Assembly: GCF_031180885.1 (NCBI RefSeq)
Contig: NZ_JAPSLK010000073.1
Location: 1 to 37,758 of the forward strand
Source: Saccharothrix sp.
GTDB lineage: Bacteria > Actinomycetota > Actinomycetes > Mycobacteriales > Pseudonocardiaceae
Direction of reading: 5' to 3'
DNA length: 37,758 bases
This document shows, piece after piece, positions 21,992 through 30,245 of the stretch; position 1 is the first letter of the stretch; every line of letters begins with the position of its first letter. The notes under the pieces are model-generated. The model saw nothing but the letters and a program-made list of their open reading frames with translations, was not told where the DNA came from and ran no database searches. The position numbers and the translations under genes are program-made.

Positions 21992-22728
21992 CCGCTTTCT
22001 GCCTGGCTCTGCTCGCCGGCGCCGTAGTGGGCCTTTCCCTGGGTGCCCTGGGCGCCGGCGGCAGCGTTCTCACCGTCCCGGCCCTGATCTACTTCCTGAA
22101 CTTCACCCCTCAACAGGCCACCACCGCCTCCCTGTTGATCGTTTTGGTGACGTCTTTGATGGCCCTGTTCACCCACGCCCGAGCCGGCACAGTGCGCTGG
22201 CGCCTGGGCCTCCTCTTCGCCGCCGCCGGCACCCCACCCGCCGCCGTGGCCGCGACCTACCACTCCCACATCCCACCCCAGGCCCTAACGGCAGCCTTCT
22301 CCGCCATCACCGCCACCGCAGCCATCGTCATGCTCCGCAAACCAACTCCCACAGAACAGGTCCGCCCAGTCCGCGCGGCCGGTGTAGGTGCGGGTCTGGG
22401 TGCATTGACCGGTTTCCTGGGCATCGGCGGCGGCTTCCTAACAGTTCCCGCTCTGGTAAGCGCCCTAGCCGTCCCCATGACCACCGCGGTGGGCACCAGC
22501 CTTCTGGTGATCAGCATCAACGCCACGACTGCCTTCGCCGTACGCCTGGGCACCGTGGCAACCCTGAACTGGGCTCTGATCGCCCCTTTCGCCGCAACGG
22601 CCCTGCTCGGCGCATGGGACGGCAAACGCCTAGCCACCAAACTGAACCCCAAAACCCTACAAAGACTCTTCGCCGCCACCCTCCTGATAACAGCCACCAC
22701 AATGCTCACCGACACCCTCTTCCTCTAA
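21988..22728 (+). CDS. TauE/SafE-family membrane transporter, probable sulfite exporter
   Basis: The 246-residue protein has about seven or eight hydrophobic segments. The family repeat motif occurs twice: GALGAGGSVLTVPALIYFL in the first half and GFLGIGGGFLTVPALVSAL in the second. PMTTAVGTSLLVISINA follows the second copy, as in TauE proteins. Its start overlaps the stop of the persulfide dioxygenase gene (ATGA), so the two are coupled. In this setting it most likely exports sulfite or thiosulfate produced by sulfide oxidation. The substrate is inferred from neighbours, since the family also moves sulfoacetate and other sulfonates. Confidence 0.92.
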   Translation: MTAFCLALLAGAVVGLSLGALGAGGSVLTVPALIYFLNFTPQQATTASLLIVLVTSLMALFTHARAGTVRWRLGLLFAAAGTPPAAVAATYHSHIPPQALTAAFSAITATAAIVMLRKPTPTEQVRPVRAAGVGAGLGALTGFLGIGGGFLTVPALVSALAVPMTTAVGTSLLVISINATTAFAVRLGTVATLNWALIAPFAATALLGAWDGKRLATKLNPKTLQRLFAATLLITATTMLTDTLFL

Positions 22729-22972
22729 CCCTCCCTCCCTCCAGCTTCCCTCCCCACCACCACACACACCCCAGACCTTCCACCTCCTCCCCGCCCCCGC
22801 CCCCCGCACCACCCAGCCCGCCCACCCCAGCCCGCAGCCCTCCGCCCATCCCCTCCACGCGGCACCACAACCCCGCCACCCAACCCGCCGACACACCCCG
22901 CCACGCCACTACGCAACCCGACCGCGCCCTCGCGCGCGCAGCCCGGCCCGCCGACACCCGGGCAACACCCCG

Positions 22973-23077
22973 CCCGGCGACATTCGGCCCTGAAGCATCC
23001 GGCCCGGCGACACCCGGCGCGGCGACACCCCGCCCGACGACATCCGGCACTGGGGCATCCGGCCCGGCGGCATCCGA
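22973..23077. repeat. Seven degenerate 15-bp repeats
   Basis: Units of 15 bp start at 22973, 22988, 23003, 23018, 23033, 23048 and 23063. The consensus is near CCCGGCGACATCCGG. Copies differ from each other at several positions, unlike the nearly perfect 16-bp array that follows. Confidence 0.85.
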
Positions 23078-23167
23078 TCCTCGGCGCTCAATTCGCCCCC
23101 GCCACCTCGCCGCGCGTACACCGGCGGCACTCGGCCCCGGTGGCGTGCGGCCCGTCGGGGAAGCCCT

Positions 23168-23327
23168 GCGAGGAAGCGGCCCGGCGCGGAGGCGGCCCGG
23201 CGAGGAAGCGGCCCGGCGAGGAAGCGGCCCGGCGAGGAAGCGGCCCGGCGAGGAAGCGGCCCGGCGAGGAAGCGGCCCGGCGAGGAAGCGGCCCGGCGAG
23301 GAAGCGGCCCGGCGCGGAGGCGGCGCG
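23168..23327. repeat. Ten 16-bp tandem repeats (GCGAGGAAGCGGCCCG)
   Basis: Copies one and three to nine are identical. Copy two and copy ten carry GCGCGGAGGC-type variants, so similar variants stand near both ends of the array. The unit is not a multiple of three, which argues against a coding role. Confidence 0.95.
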
Positions 23328-23718
23328 CTGTTCGGTGGGGAGGTGCTGCGAGCGGCGGGTGGGGAGGGTGGGGAGTGGCTGGTCGCGGCGGCTTGAGTGC
23401 CTGTGCGGGCGGTTGCCGGTTGGACCTGAGCGCGACCTAGTGGCCCGGCTCGTTGGCGGCTGACGTCCTCGTCGGCCGAGTTCGATCTCGAATCCCGGAC
23501 CTGAATCCCGGAGCCTGACCGCGACGCCGACCCTGACCCCGACCTTGGCCCCGGCCGACCTAACCCGACCCGGCCCGACCCCCGACCCGTCCCGCGCCGA
23601 CCTTCCTATTCACGGGACGCGCGAGCCCGGCGAAAGTCGCAGATCCTGTATGTCACACGATCGAGTGACACCAAGATCACCAGCCCCACCACCCTACCAC
23701 CAAACCCCATAACCGCAG

Positions 23719-23757
23719 GTGGGACGGCCCCCGGCGCCAAGCCGAAGGCCGCCCCAC
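23719..23757 (-). terminator. Hairpin downstream of the second pectate lyase gene
   Basis: GTGGGACGGCC (23719-23729) pairs with GGCCGCCCCAC (23747-23757) except for one mismatch. It lies about 80 bp beyond the pectate lyase stop codon on the minus strand and is a plausible terminator without a T-tract. Confidence 0.5.
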
Positions 23758-23837
23758 CACCCGACCTGACCGATCAGAACCCGGCCGGTCGGAACCGGTT
23801 AGAACCGGTCAGAACCGATCAGGCCAGTCCAGGACGA

Positions 23838-24776
23838 TCAGATCTTGCCGGTACCCGCGCCACTCGTCACGATCGACTTCACGCTGCCGGCCGCGTCCAG
23901 CGAATACCCGTACGGGATCGCCTTCACGCTGCCACCAGCATCACCCGACCCCGAGTTGACGAAGTGGTTGTTCCGCGCCACCAGGTTGGCCGCCGGCGAC
24001 GAACCCTCACCGCGGTGGAACGGGTCGCGGGTGTTCTCGAAGAAGTTGCCCTCCACGAGCACACCGGCCTCCATGGTGGACGCCACCCCATAGTCCGTCA
24101 CGCCGCCGTAGTAGTTGTTGTACACGTGCACGGGATTGCCGAAGCGCACGCGCGGGTGCCGCTGCTGGGTCCCGGCGAACCAGTTGTGGTGGTAGCTCAC
24201 CCGCAGCTTGCCGCGGTCCTCGCTCCCGTTGCCGTCGTCGTGCCCCAGCAGCATGGTCTTGTTGTGGCTGGAGAACTTGTTCCACGACACGGTCACGTAG
24301 TCCGACGCGCGTTTCACGTCCACCGCGCCGTCGTACCCGCTCGAGAAGCTGTTGTGGTCCACCCAGACCCGGGTCGAGTACTGGACGTTGATCGCGTCGT
24401 CCGCCCAGTTCCGGAAGTTCAGGTTGCGGACGATCACGTTGGACGCGTTGGAAATGTTCAGGCCGTGCCCGGTGATGGTGGCCGTCGAGCCGACGCCGAT
24501 GATCGTCTTGTTGGACGTCACGCGCGTCATGCTGGACAACGTGATCGTGCCGGATACGCGGATCACGGCCGCGCTCGACGACTGGACCGCCGAGACGAAC
24601 GCCGACGTGGTCGAGACGGTCACCGGCGTGGCGCTGCCGCCACCCGTGGTGCCACCGCCTTGCGTCGCCCACCCTTCGAGGTTGAACGAAGCGGCCTGCG
24701 CCGGTGCGACAACGGCCACCGAAGCCGCGGCCACCGCCACGGCCGCGACCAGCGCACGGGAAATCGTGCGGGACAT
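23838..24776 (-). CDS. Secreted pectate lyase, polysaccharide lyase family 1
   Basis: The 312-residue protein has a signal peptide (ISRALVAAVAVAAASVAVV, cut near AQAA). The mature part is a compact parallel beta-helix. It carries NKTIIGVGSTATITGHGL, NVIVRNLNFRNWADDAINVQ, VWVDHNSFSSGYDGAVDVKR (Ca2+-site Asp residues in WVDHN and DGAVD) and RVSYHHNWFAGTQQRHPRVRFG. The latter carries the arginine region that acts as catalytic base. It cleaves polygalacturonate by beta-elimination. GGAGGAAA precedes ATG 24776. It lies 67 bp after the enolase-superfamily gene in the same direction, so it may be the last gene of the pectin operon or have its own promoter. It is shorter and has no carbohydrate-binding module, unlike the lyase at 28950. 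Confidence 0.93.
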   Translation of the reverse strand: MSRTISRALVAAVAVAAASVAVVAPAQAASFNLEGWATQGGGTTGGGSATPVTVSTTSAFVSAVQSSSAAVIRVSGTITLSSMTRVTSNKTIIGVGSTATITGHGLNISNASNVIVRNLNFRNWADDAINVQYSTRVWVDHNSFSSGYDGAVDVKRASDYVTVSWNKFSSHNKTMLLGHDDGNGSEDRGKLRVSYHHNWFAGTQQRHPRVRFGNPVHVYNNYYGGVTDYGVASTMEAGVLVEGNFFENTRDPFHRGEGSSPAANLVARNNHFVNSGSGDAGGSVKAIPYGYSLDAAGSVKSIVTSGAGTGKI

Positions 24777-24843
24777 CAGGTTTCCTCCATACGACTGTGG
24801 ATGACAGGAGAACCGGCGGCGGTTTTTCCCAACAGCTAAGCCA

Positions 24844-25995
24844 TCACCACCTCTCCACCGTGTGACTGCGGATGTGCTCGACGTTCCAGGCGTCCCCCAG
24901 TCCGGGCGACGTCGGCAGGGTGACGTTCCCGGCCCCGTCGAGCGGGTCCACGGCCGCGAGCCGGTGTGGTGGCACGCGGTCGAAGTCGTGGTGCGGGTGC
25001 AGGAGGCCGCGTTCGTACCAGCGACCGGCGTCGGTGCCGCCCAGCACCGCCAGGGACGCGCTGCCGTCGCCGTGGATCTCGCAGTCGACGTTGAACGCCT
25101 CCGCCAGGTGCACCGCCTTGACCGTCGGCGTGATGCCGCCGACGTCGGTCGGGCCGGCGCGCAGGATGTCGCACGCCCCGGACACGACCCACTCGGCCCG
25201 GCTCATGTGCTTGCCCCACGCCACTTCCGGCCCGATCACCGGGATCAGCAACTGGTCGGCCAACCACCGGTACGACGACGTCGAAGCCTCCTCCATCGGC
25301 TCCTCGAACCAGTAGAAGTCCAGCTCCTCCAACGCTTTCCCGAGTTCAAGCGCCTCCGTCCGCGAGTACCAGTGGTTGGCGTCCAGCATCAGCGCCACCC
25401 CGGCCCCGACCGCGTCCCGCACCGCCGCGCACGCCTCGATGTCCGCCCGCACGCTCGGCGCACCGGCCACCGGCGGCATCCACGTGTGCAGCTTGATCGC
25501 CCGATAACCCTGGTCCACCAACTGCTTCGCGAACGACGCGTAGTCCGCCGGCGTGCTCAACCCTCCCGGGATCGAATCACCGCACATCGTGCTGGCATAA
25601 GCCGGAATCGAGGACCGCGCACCGCCCAGCAGCTTCCACACCGGCAACTCGGCGCGCTTGCCCACCAGGTCCCACAGCGCCGTGTCCACGAACCCCAACG
25701 CCCGATCCGTGAACCGCCCGTGCGAACCCCGCTGCCGCCGCGCCATCAAGCGCCACAACCGTTCCCGGTCCCACGGGTCGGCACCCACCAGCACCGGCCG
25801 GACGTACGCCTCCAAGACGGCCGGCCGCACCTGGTCCGGGTGCACCTGCACGCGCCCCACGACCCCGTCCGAGTCGGTGATCTCCAGCACCGCCTCGCGC
25901 ACCTCGTGCTCGGCACTGGGGTGCCGGTGCCCGCCGGAGTCCACCGCCGTCCACGCGGTCGTGGTGAACACCGACACCTCGACGCGCTCGATCAC
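24844..25995 (-). CDS. Enolase-superfamily sugar-acid dehydratase or cycloisomerase
   Basis: The 383-residue protein has the two-part enolase-superfamily fold. The capping domain comes first. The barrel follows, with K168-x-H170 (AIKLHTW), metal ligands D205 (LMLDANHW), E231/E232 (WFEEPME) and E257 (VIGPEVAW), then GPTDVGGITP and H308 (CEIHGDG). This belongs to the mandelate-racemase-like branch. The K-x-H motif differs from the usual K-x-K. In a pectin operon the likely substrates are galacturonate-derived aldonic or aldaric acids or their lactones. GTG 25995 overlaps the binding-protein stop (GTGA), and GGGAGGAG lies just upstream. A longer start at 26010 would overlap more. The exact reaction is unassigned. 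Confidence 0.88.
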   Translation of the reverse strand: MIERVEVSVFTTTAWTAVDSGGHRHPSAEHEVREAVLEITDSDGVVGRVQVHPDQVRPAVLEAYVRPVLVGADPWDRERLWRLMARRQRGSHGRFTDRALGFVDTALWDLVGKRAELPVWKLLGGARSSIPAYASTMCGDSIPGGLSTPADYASFAKQLVDQGYRAIKLHTWMPPVAGAPSVRADIEACAAVRDAVGAGVALMLDANHWYSRTEALELGKALEELDFYWFEEPMEEASTSSYRWLADQLLIPVIGPEVAWGKHMSRAEWVVSGACDILRAGPTDVGGITPTVKAVHLAEAFNVDCEIHGDGSASLAVLGGTDAGRWYERGLLHPHHDFDRVPPHRLAAVDPLDGAGNVTLPTSPGLGDAWNVEHIRSHTVERW

Positions 25996-27260
25996 CTCCG
26001 CTCCTCCCACTCCTTCTGCGCGGCGGTCAGCTTCGACGCCATCTCGTCCAGGAACGCCTGCGGCGTAAGCTCACCCAGCAACACCTTCTGGTACTGCGGC
26101 TCGCTGTCGGTCTTGGTGATCGACGAGTACTGCGGCAGGTAGACGGGAGCCGGCACGGTCACCGTCGCCGGGTCCTCCAGCACGCCCAGCGCCATCTTCA
26201 CCGGCTGGTTCGACGCGATCCACGCCGCGTCGCGCACCTCGGTGTTCGCCGGGATCTGCCCGACCTTCTCGTTCCAGTACGAGTTCGACTCCTTGGAGGT
26301 CAGGAACTCCACGAACTTCCACGCGGCGTCCTGGTTCTCGCTGTTCTTGAACACCGCGAACCCGTCGGTCGGGTTGGGCACGACGGTCCGCTTGCCCGAC
26401 GGCCCCACCGGCAGCGGCAACGCGGCCACGCGGTCGCCCAACGCCTTGGTGACATCGCCGTACGACCCGAGGTTGTGGTGCATCATGCCCACCGACCCGC
26501 CGGTGAACTGCGCGACCATCTGCGTGTAGCTGTTGTTCACGTCCGCCTCGGGCGTGGCCTTCTTGTAGAGCGCCGCGATCTTCCCGACCAGCTCGGCGTT
26601 GCGCGCGTCGCCGACCGTGGATTTCCCGCCGCTGAAGAACTCCGCGACCCCGGAGTACGAGTACGCCTCGGTCAACAGCTGGAACACCGAGCCCGCGCCA
26701 CCGCGGATGGTGTAGCCGTACCGGTTCGCGGCCGGGTCGGTCAGCCTTTGCGCCGCCGCCACCAGCTCGTCCCACGTCTTCGGCGGCGTGATCCCGGCCT
26801 GGGTGAACCAGTCCGTCCGGTACCAGATGACGTCCATGTTGCCCGACGACGGCACCGAGTACAGCTTGCCGTCCGGCGCGGTCTGCCGCACCGTCTCCAC
26901 CAGCGACGGCAGCAACTTGCCCTTCAACGCGCTGCCCTCGACGCGGTCGTCCAGCGCCACCAGCGCTTCCTGCCCCACCAGGTGCGCCAGGTACGACGTG
27001 GTCACGCCGCCGACGTCCGGCGTGGACCCGCCCGCGATGGCCGTGTCGTACTTCTGCTGCACCGACGAGCTGGGGATGCCGACGTACTCGACGTCGATGT
27101 CCGGGTTCGCCGCCTCGAACCGCTTGATCAGCTCCTCGTAGATCGGCGTGCGCCCAGGGCCGCCGTTGTTGTCCCAGAACACGATCGTCGTCTTGCCGCT
27201 GCCGCCGCCCGACGAGCAGGCCGACAGCACCAGGGCCAGCACGACCAGCAGTGCCCGCAT
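25992..27260 (-). CDS. Sugar ABC transporter substrate-binding lipoprotein
   Basis: The 422-residue protein begins with a lipoprotein signal, LLVVLALVLSACSSGGG, whose lipobox is LSAC. A family-1 extracellular solute-binding domain follows: TIVFWDNNGGPGR, LIKRFEAANPDIDVEYVGIP, LYSVPSSGNMDVIWYRTDWF, PKTWDELVAAAQRLTD and AAWKFVEFLTSKE. GGGAGGAACC precedes ATG 27260, which is 18 bp after the permease stop. Position between pectate lyases suggests it captures oligogalacturonides released outside the cell. No ATPase gene is present in the operon, so a shared MsiK-type ATPase encoded elsewhere is likely. The specificity is inferred. Confidence 0.93.
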   Translation of the reverse strand: MRALLVVLALVLSACSSGGGSGKTTIVFWDNNGGPGRTPIYEELIKRFEAANPDIDVEYVGIPSSSVQQKYDTAIAGGSTPDVGGVTTSYLAHLVGQEALVALDDRVEGSALKGKLLPSLVETVRQTAPDGKLYSVPSSGNMDVIWYRTDWFTQAGITPPKTWDELVAAAQRLTDPAANRYGYTIRGGAGSVFQLLTEAYSYSGVAEFFSGGKSTVGDARNAELVGKIAALYKKATPEADVNNSYTQMVAQFTGGSVGMMHHNLGSYGDVTKALGDRVAALPLPVGPSGKRTVVPNPTDGFAVFKNSENQDAAWKFVEFLTSKESNSYWNEKVGQIPANTEVRDAAWIASNQPVKMALGVLEDPATVTVPAPVYLPQYSSITKTDSEPQYQKVLLGELTPQAFLDEMASKLTAAQKEWEERR

Positions 27261-27277
27261 GGTTCCTCCCGCAATCC

Positions 27278-28081
27278 TCATCCCTTGACCGCCCCGGCGC
27301 TCAGGCCCTGCACCAGGAACCGCTGCACGACGGCGAACACCAGCACAACCGGCACCGCCGCGACCACGCCGCCCGCGGCCAGCGCGCCGAAGTCGGTGTT
27401 GAACTCCCCCAGCGCGTAGCTCAACCCGACCGGGAGCGTGAACTTGTCCTGCCGCGAGGCGAACATCAGCGCGAACAGGAAGTTGTTCCACGCCCCGATG
27501 AACGCGAACGACCCCACCGCCACCAGCGCCGGCTTGAGCTGCGGCAGCATCACCGCGAAGAACGCGCGCAGCCGCGTGCAGCCGTCCACCATCGCGGCTT
27601 CCTCCAGCTCCACCGGGATGTTGCGCACGAACCCGCTCATCAGGATCAGTGCCAACGGCAGCTGGAACGCCACGTCCGCGACGATCAACCCGGTGAGGCT
27701 GTTCAGCAGCCCCACCTCGCGGAAGATCACGAACAGCGGGATCAGCATCATCGCGCCCGGGATGAACTGCGTGCACAGCAACGCCACCAGGAACAGCCGC
27801 TGCCCGCGGAACTTGAACCGCGCCAGCGCGTAGCCGCCCATCAGGGACAGGACGGACACGAACACCAGCACGCCCAGCGCGATGACCATGCTGTTGTAGA
27901 AGAACGTCCCGAACCCGATGCCGTTCCACACCGTGTCGAAGTGCTCGAACGTGATCGGCCACGGCACCAGCGCGGTGGAACCGGTGGGGCGCAACGCGAA
28001 CACCAGCATCCAGTAGAACGGCACGAGCGTGAACAGCAGGTACAGCGCCAGCGGCACGTGCAGCCGCAACACCCGGCTCAT
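27278..28081 (-). CDS. ABC sugar transporter permease, MalG type
   Basis: The 267-residue membrane protein has about six hydrophobic segments. It starts RVLRLHVPLALYLLFTLVPF, and the ATPase-coupling EAA loop is present as ELEEAAMVDGCTRLRAFFAV followed by MLPQLKPAL. The N-terminal layout and length match the MalG/UgpE class. Its start overlaps the stop of the MalF-type permease (ATGA), so the subunits are coupled. It forms the transmembrane channel with that protein, fed by the binding lipoprotein encoded next. Oligogalacturonide uptake is inferred from the neighbouring lyases. Confidence 0.93.
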   Translation of the reverse strand: MSRVLRLHVPLALYLLFTLVPFYWMLVFALRPTGSTALVPWPITFEHFDTVWNGIGFGTFFYNSMVIALGVLVFVSVLSLMGGYALARFKFRGQRLFLVALLCTQFIPGAMMLIPLFVIFREVGLLNSLTGLIVADVAFQLPLALILMSGFVRNIPVELEEAAMVDGCTRLRAFFAVMLPQLKPALVAVGSFAFIGAWNNFLFALMFASRQDKFTLPVGLSYALGEFNTDFGALAAGGVVAAVPVVLVFAVVQRFLVQGLSAGAVKG

Positions 28082-28953
28082 GCGCGACTCCCGAACTTCG
28101 ACAACCGCAGGTACAGGATCGAGAAGAACAGCAGGATCACGAACCCGGCCACGGTCAGCGCCGAGCCGTAGCCGAAGTCGTGCGAATCGACCGCTTTCCT
28201 TGCCACGTAAAGGGGAAGGGTCGTGGTCTGGTTCGCCGGACCACCGCCGGTGAGCGTGTAGATCAGGTCGACGTTGTTGAACTCCCACACCGCGCGCAGG
28301 AGTGTGGACAGGATGATCGCGTCCTTCAGGTGCGGCAACGTCACGCTGATGAACCGCCGCCACCGACCCGCGCCGTCCACCGCCGCCGCCTCGTACAGGT
28401 CGTTGGGGATGCTCTGCAGGTCGGCCAGCAGCAGGATCGCGAAGAACGGCACACCCCGCCACAACTCGGTGACCACCGTGGCCGGGAAGACCGTGGCCGG
28501 GTCGCCGAGCACCGACGTCCCCGGCGACCCGATCCCCCACTCGGCCAGCTGCTGGAAGATCCCGGTGGACGGGTTGTAGAGCAGGATCCAGATCCCCGTG
28601 GTGAGCACACCCGACACGGCCCACGGCGAGAACACCATGGCCCGCGCCAGGCCGCGCCCGATGAACGTCTCGTTGACGATCAGCGCGAGGACCAGGCCGA
28701 GGAGGAGTTGCAGACCCACCTCCACCACGACCCACTTCGCGCTGAACACCAGGCTCTGCCAGAACAGCGGGTCCTCGGTGAGCATGACGCGGAAGTTCTC
28801 CAGCCCGATGAACCCGTTCTTCCAGGGCTGCGTGACGTTGTAGCGCTGGAGGCTGTAGTGCACGACGCTGGCGATGGGGTAGACCAGGAACACCGCCATC
28901 AGCAGCAACGTCGGCGCGATCAGCGCGTACGGCGCCCACCTCTTCGTCCTCAC
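28078..28953 (-). CDS. ABC sugar transporter permease, MalF type
   Basis: The 291-residue membrane protein starts RTKRWAPYALIAPTLLLMAV and has six predicted membrane helices. The EAA loop is LYEAAAVDGAGRWRRFISVT followed by LPHLKDAI. Length and motifs match MalF/UgpA-type sugar permeases. GTG 28953 overlaps the stop codon of the upstream pectate lyase gene (GTGA). This ties secretion of the lyase to synthesis of the importer and marks the lyase as first gene of the operon. The end overlaps the MalG-type permease start. Confidence 0.93.
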   Translation of the reverse strand: MRTKRWAPYALIAPTLLLMAVFLVYPIASVVHYSLQRYNVTQPWKNGFIGLENFRVMLTEDPLFWQSLVFSAKWVVVEVGLQLLLGLVLALIVNETFIGRGLARAMVFSPWAVSGVLTTGIWILLYNPSTGIFQQLAEWGIGSPGTSVLGDPATVFPATVVTELWRGVPFFAILLLADLQSIPNDLYEAAAVDGAGRWRRFISVTLPHLKDAIILSTLLRAVWEFNNVDLIYTLTGGGPANQTTTLPLYVARKAVDSHDFGYGSALTVAGFVILLFFSILYLRLSKFGSRA

Positions 28954-30155
28954 CGAGCGCCCGCCCGCAGGTGCTTGACCTTGTGCGCGGGTTCCAGGCC
29001 GCGGGTGAGCGTGGGCGTCCAGCCCGCGTCGGCGGCCAGCGGCGTGTCCGGGTGAGCGGCGTTGAAGGCGGCGGTGATGTCGGTCTTCCGACCGTCGACC
29101 AGGTTGCCGCGCGTGGTGATCGCGGTGCCGCCCCAGTGCCGGATGACGTTCTCGGCGGGGATGCCCTTGATGTAGTTGTTCTCCGCGACGATCTTGGAGT
29201 GGACGCCCACGCCCCACGCGTAGTTGTAGGTGGGGCCGGCTTCGAACAGGTTGTCGTAGACGTGCACCTGGCCGAACCGGACGCGCGGGGCTCGTTCTTC
29301 GACGTTGCGGAAGATGTTGTGGTGCACGGAAACGCGGAGCTTGCCCGGGTCGGTGGTGGAGGTGTTGGACGAGCCGATCAGCATGGTCTTGCCGTGGTCC
29401 TCGAACCGGTTGTAGGAGATGGTGACCAGGTCCGAGCCGTTGGTGATGTCCAGCAGGCCGTCGTGCTGCTCGTAGGGGCGTCCGAAGTGGACGGTTTCGG
29501 TGGTGTTGGGCTGGTCGGTGAACGTCGAGTGGTCCACCCAGACGTTGGTGGCGCCGTTGAGGGAGACGGAGTCGTAGGACGAGTTCCAGTTGCCGGTGGC
29601 GCCGTCAGTCGGGTCCCACTGCGGGAAGCAGTCGCGGGTGTCGCGGAAGGTGAGGTTGCGGATGATCACGTTGTGCACGCCGTGCACCCGCAGGTTGCCA
29701 CCGGTGATGCCCGCGCCCTTGCCGTCGCCGACGATCGTGGTGTCGTTTCCGACGTTCAACGCGATGGCGGCGGCTTGGTTGCGAGCGGAGGCAACTCGGG
29801 CGTCTTCCAAAGGACCGGAGGGTTCGCGGTCACGGCCCCAAACAGCCGGGTCGAAGGCGGCCAAATATGCATCCAGGGTGTATCCACCCGTGGCGTAAGT
29901 TTCGCAGTCGGCCCGAAGGTCGATGACCCCGCGCACTTTCACCAATCGCGGGGCAGGAGCGGCGAGAGCAGCCCGCAATTCCGCCGCCGTCCGCACCACG
30001 TGCACGCTCGACGCATTAGAGCCACCGGTGGTGCCGGTACCGGCACTCCCCCAGCCGTCACCGACCGGCAAGACTTGTCTGCCCAGGTCATGCCCTGCCT
30101 GGGCGGGCACGGCGAGCGCGCAGCACAGCACGCCCGCCAGCACGGGTATCCGCAT
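28950..30155 (-). CDS. Secreted pectate lyase, PL1 family, first gene of the pectin operon
   Basis: The 401-residue protein has a signal peptide (IPVLAGVLCCALAVPAQA). The PL1 beta-helix follows: NDTTIVGDGKGAGITGGNLR, NVIIRNLTFRDTRDCFPQW, NVWVDHSTFTDQP, DGLLDITNGSDLVTISYNRF, and LRVSVHHNIFRNVEERAPRVRFGQVHVYDN with the catalytic Arg region. It is longer than the 312-residue lyase nearby and the two are only distantly alike, so they probably differ in product or substrate methylation preference. The gene is translationally coupled to the MalF-type permease. Upstream lie a GTTCA/TGAAC dyad near the start and a stack of large palindromes. Confidence 0.93.
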   Translation of the reverse strand: MRIPVLAGVLCCALAVPAQAGHDLGRQVLPVGDGWGSAGTGTTGGSNASSVHVVRTAAELRAALAAPAPRLVKVRGVIDLRADCETYATGGYTLDAYLAAFDPAVWGRDREPSGPLEDARVASARNQAAAIALNVGNDTTIVGDGKGAGITGGNLRVHGVHNVIIRNLTFRDTRDCFPQWDPTDGATGNWNSSYDSVSLNGATNVWVDHSTFTDQPNTTETVHFGRPYEQHDGLLDITNGSDLVTISYNRFEDHGKTMLIGSSNTSTTDPGKLRVSVHHNIFRNVEERAPRVRFGQVHVYDNLFEAGPTYNYAWGVGVHSKIVAENNYIKGIPAENVIRHWGGTAITTRGNLVDGRKTDITAAFNAAHPDTPLAADAGWTPTLTRGLEPAHKVKHLRAGAR

Positions 30156-30180
30156 GGCGACTTCCTCGACCGAAGGATTT

Positions 30181-30196
30181 GTTCAGATTTGTGAAC
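30181..30196 (-). promoter_or_regulatory. Inverted repeat GTTCA-N6-TGAAC near the pectin operon start
   Basis: GTTCA (30181-30185) and TGAAC (30192-30196) are followed by GCTTTCC. The site lies 25-40 bp before the pectate lyase start on the minus strand, in the promoter zone, and could bind the operon's regulator. No regulator gene for this operon is adjacent. Confidence 0.4.
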
Positions 30197-30245
30197 GCTT
30201 TCCAGAAGTGCGAACCGAGTATTACGACGGCGTGGTCCCGGCGTC

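Larger units (their letters stand above)
22729..23837. other. About 1.1-kb intergenic block of low-complexity and tandem-repeat DNA
   Basis: No protein-coding gene can be supported here. Reading frames are long only because of the GC content, and they translate to Pro/Ser/Arg or Gly/Arg runs. From 22729 to about 22970 the plus strand is C-rich (CCACCCCAGCCC-like). Degenerate 15-bp repeats lie at 22973-23077 and 16-bp repeats at 23168-23327. CCCGACC-type repeats occur at about 23515-23610. Short AACCGGT-rich repeats occur at about 23775-23825. Confidence 0.75.

Noticed and set aside
23168..23327. A possible CRISPR array
   Set aside because: The units are only 16 bp and directly adjacent, with no unique spacers and no cas genes.
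22614..23396. A Pro/Arg-rich protein spanning the minisatellites
   Set aside because: The composition is driven by GC-rich repeats and the 16-bp unit shifts frame every copy. There is no plausible start site or domain.
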